NCBI GenBank assembly: GCA_902478935.1
Contig: CABSMV010000112.1
Coordinates: 1-5,718 of the forward strand
From: an uncultured Collinsella sp.
GTDB lineage: Bacteria > Actinomycetota > Coriobacteriia > Coriobacteriales > Coriobacteriaceae
Length of the DNA stretch: 5,718 bases
Direction of reading: 5' to 3'
Positions 4,987 to 5,718 of the stretch are shown in pieces. The position numbers and the translations under genes are program-made. Each line of letters opens with the position of its first letter. Within the stretch, counting starts at the first letter, position 1. Below the pieces are notes generated by a model. That model had not been told where the DNA came from and made no database searches. It saw only the letters and a program-made list of their open reading frames with translations.

Positions 4987-5553
4987 ATGAATGAGATTTC
5001 CAACATACATGCGTTTGAAGACGAGGAATTTCTGCACGCTTGCTTCGTGTGGGGGATGGTCGTAGTCGGCGTGTTTGCCGTGTGCCTGGTGCCGGTGTTT
5101 ATGCTGCTGGGCGGGCCTGCAGACTTGGATGCGGCTGACGCGGGCGGCTGGATGGCTGTCGTGGGCTGGATAGTCGGCTTGGCTGCGATCTCAATGGCGT
5201 CGTTCGCCGTGCACGAGCTGGTGCACGGTGTGTTTTTTAAGCTGCTGGCGCCTGCGGGCGCGAAGGTGACCTTTGGGGCGAATCGCGAGACAGCGATGAT
5301 CTATGCCTGCGCCGAAGGCGTTGTGTATTCTCGCCGGCGGTACGTGGCGGTTTGCCTGGCACCGACGGTTGTTGTGACGACAACGCTTGCCCTGGGGTTT
5401 GCGTTTTCGGGCCATCCGCTGCTGTGCTACCTGGCGGCCGGCTTGCATTTGTCGGGCTGTGTGGGCGACTGGTATTACGTGCGGATCATCTTGCGCGACC
5501 GCCGCATTGTTGCCTGCGAGGACACGTCCTTCGGCGTGCGCTTTTTTGGGTGA
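4987..5553 (+). CDS. DUF3267-type membrane zinc metallopeptidase (putative)
   Basis: This 188-residue integral membrane protein has a zincin motif HELVH at 76-80. H76 and H80 are the likely zinc ligands and E77 the catalytic base. An Asp within GCVGDWYY (D161) fits the distant third ligand that DUF3267 proteins carry after their last membrane segment. Hydrophobic segments lie at about 20-41, 56-74, 118-140 and 143-160, with HELVH at the end of the second. The C-terminal CEDTSFGVRFF (177-187) also resembles the family ending. Length is normal for the family. The substrate is not known; such proteins are usually presumed to cleave membrane or membrane-proximal proteins. The ATG at 4987 has no Shine-Dalgarno sequence and a promoter -10 lies 8 bases upstream, so the message is probably leaderless. 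Residues 1-19 are acidic and cytosolic-looking, with no cleavable signal. The gene is followed after 10 bases by queH, whose ribosome site overlaps this stop codon. Confidence 0.82.
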   Translation: MNEISNIHAFEDEEFLHACFVWGMVVVGVFAVCLVPVFMLLGGPADLDAADAGGWMAVVGWIVGLAAISMASFAVHELVHGVFFKLLAPAGAKVTFGANRETAMIYACAEGVVYSRRRYVAVCLAPTVVVTTTLALGFAFSGHPLLCYLAAGLHLSGCVGDWYYVRIILRDRRIVACEDTSFGVRFFG

Positions 5554-5557
5554 GGAG
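5552..5557 (+). promoter_or_regulatory. Ribosome binding site of queH overlapping the upstream stop codon
   Basis: GAGGAG begins within the TGA stop (5551-5553) of the peptidase gene and lies 6 bases before the ATG at 5564. An in-frame ATG at 5558 directly abuts this site and is too close to be used, so 5564 is the better start. The overlap of stop codon and ribosome site points to translational coupling of the two genes. Confidence 0.8.
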
Positions 5558-5563
5558 ATGTCG

Positions 5564-5718
5564 ATGAAGCCGTTGTTGCTGCATGCGTGCTGTGCGCCGT
5601 GCTCGCTTGAGCCGGTCCGCCTGCTGCGCGAGGAAGGGTTTGAGCCCACAATCTGCTGGACAAACCCCAATATTCAGCCTCACGATGAATGGCAGCGGCG
5701 TTTGGACGAGCTGCGCCG
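5564..5718 (+). CDS. queH: Epoxyqueuosine reductase QueH, N-terminal part (cut by window end)
   Basis: Only the first 51 codons are inside the window, and the frame is open to the last base. QueH carries out the last step of queuosine synthesis, reducing epoxyqueuosine to queuosine at the wobble base of tRNAs with GUN anticodons. It is the iron-sulfur, cobalamin-independent replacement for QueG. The protein begins MKPLLLHACCAPC, holding the HxCCxPC motif with cysteines 9, 10 and 13, which the family uses for metal and cluster binding. TNPNIQPHDEWQRRLDEL (33-50) matches the conserved NPNIxPxxEYxxR block next to it. Start choice rests on GAGGAG 6 bases upstream. It is the second gene of a unit with the membrane peptidase. 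The remaining cysteines and the C-terminal half cannot be checked here. Confidence 0.88.
   Translation, partial: MKPLLLHACCAPCSLEPVRLLREEGFEPTICWTNPNIQPHDEWQRRLDELR

Noticed and set aside
5191..5670. Minus-strand open frame (159 codons) opposite the peptidase and queH genes
   Set aside because: It is antisense to the HELVH peptidase and to the conserved queH start, with no ribosome site or family motif.

Overview
The window is GC-rich and densely coded. Gene content, protein sequence character and promoter style suggest a Gram-positive high-GC gut actinobacterium of the Coriobacteriia, with Collinsella as the best guess from resemblance alone. No phage, plasmid, insertion-sequence or CRISPR signal was seen. 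Base composition looks even throughout, so this reads as chromosomal core or near-core sequence rather than an island.

Layout: (1) Positions 16-49 hold a strong intrinsic terminator facing left. It ends a leftward gene (82-1173) for an uncharacterised TIM-barrel protein. (2) Positions 1174-1364 are a divergent intergenic region. (3) Positions 1365-1535 hold a 56-residue single-pass membrane protein reading right, with a very good Shine-Dalgarno sequence. (4) Positions 1560-4854 form a leftward two-gene transcription unit: a methionyl-tRNA synthetase-like class I enzyme is transcribed first, followed after 40 bases by an RsmB/NOP2-family RNA cytosine-C5 methyltransferase. The methyltransferase converges with the small membrane gene across only 24 bases. 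(5) Positions 4855-4986 are a divergent promoter region with two interlocking promoters. (6) Positions 4987-5718 form a rightward pair: a DUF3267-type membrane zinc metallopeptidase, then the beginning of queH (epoxyqueuosine reductase), cut by the window end.

Three of the six genes act on tRNA or on RNA modification: the synthetase, the m5C methyltransferase and QueH. The window therefore has a translation and RNA-modification theme, with one membrane peptidase and two genes of unknown function mixed in. The observation most worth checking is the synthetase. Its overall fold, HIGH motif and zinc knuckle are of the MetRS type, but its KMSKS loop reads KASSS followed by four prolines, and the usual anticodon-contacting Pro-Trp motif is not apparent. 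It may be a divergent MetRS or a MetRS-derived paralogue with a changed job. A second theme is two genes whose -10 elements sit 8-9 bases from the start codon without a Shine-Dalgarno sequence, which suggests leaderless mRNAs.
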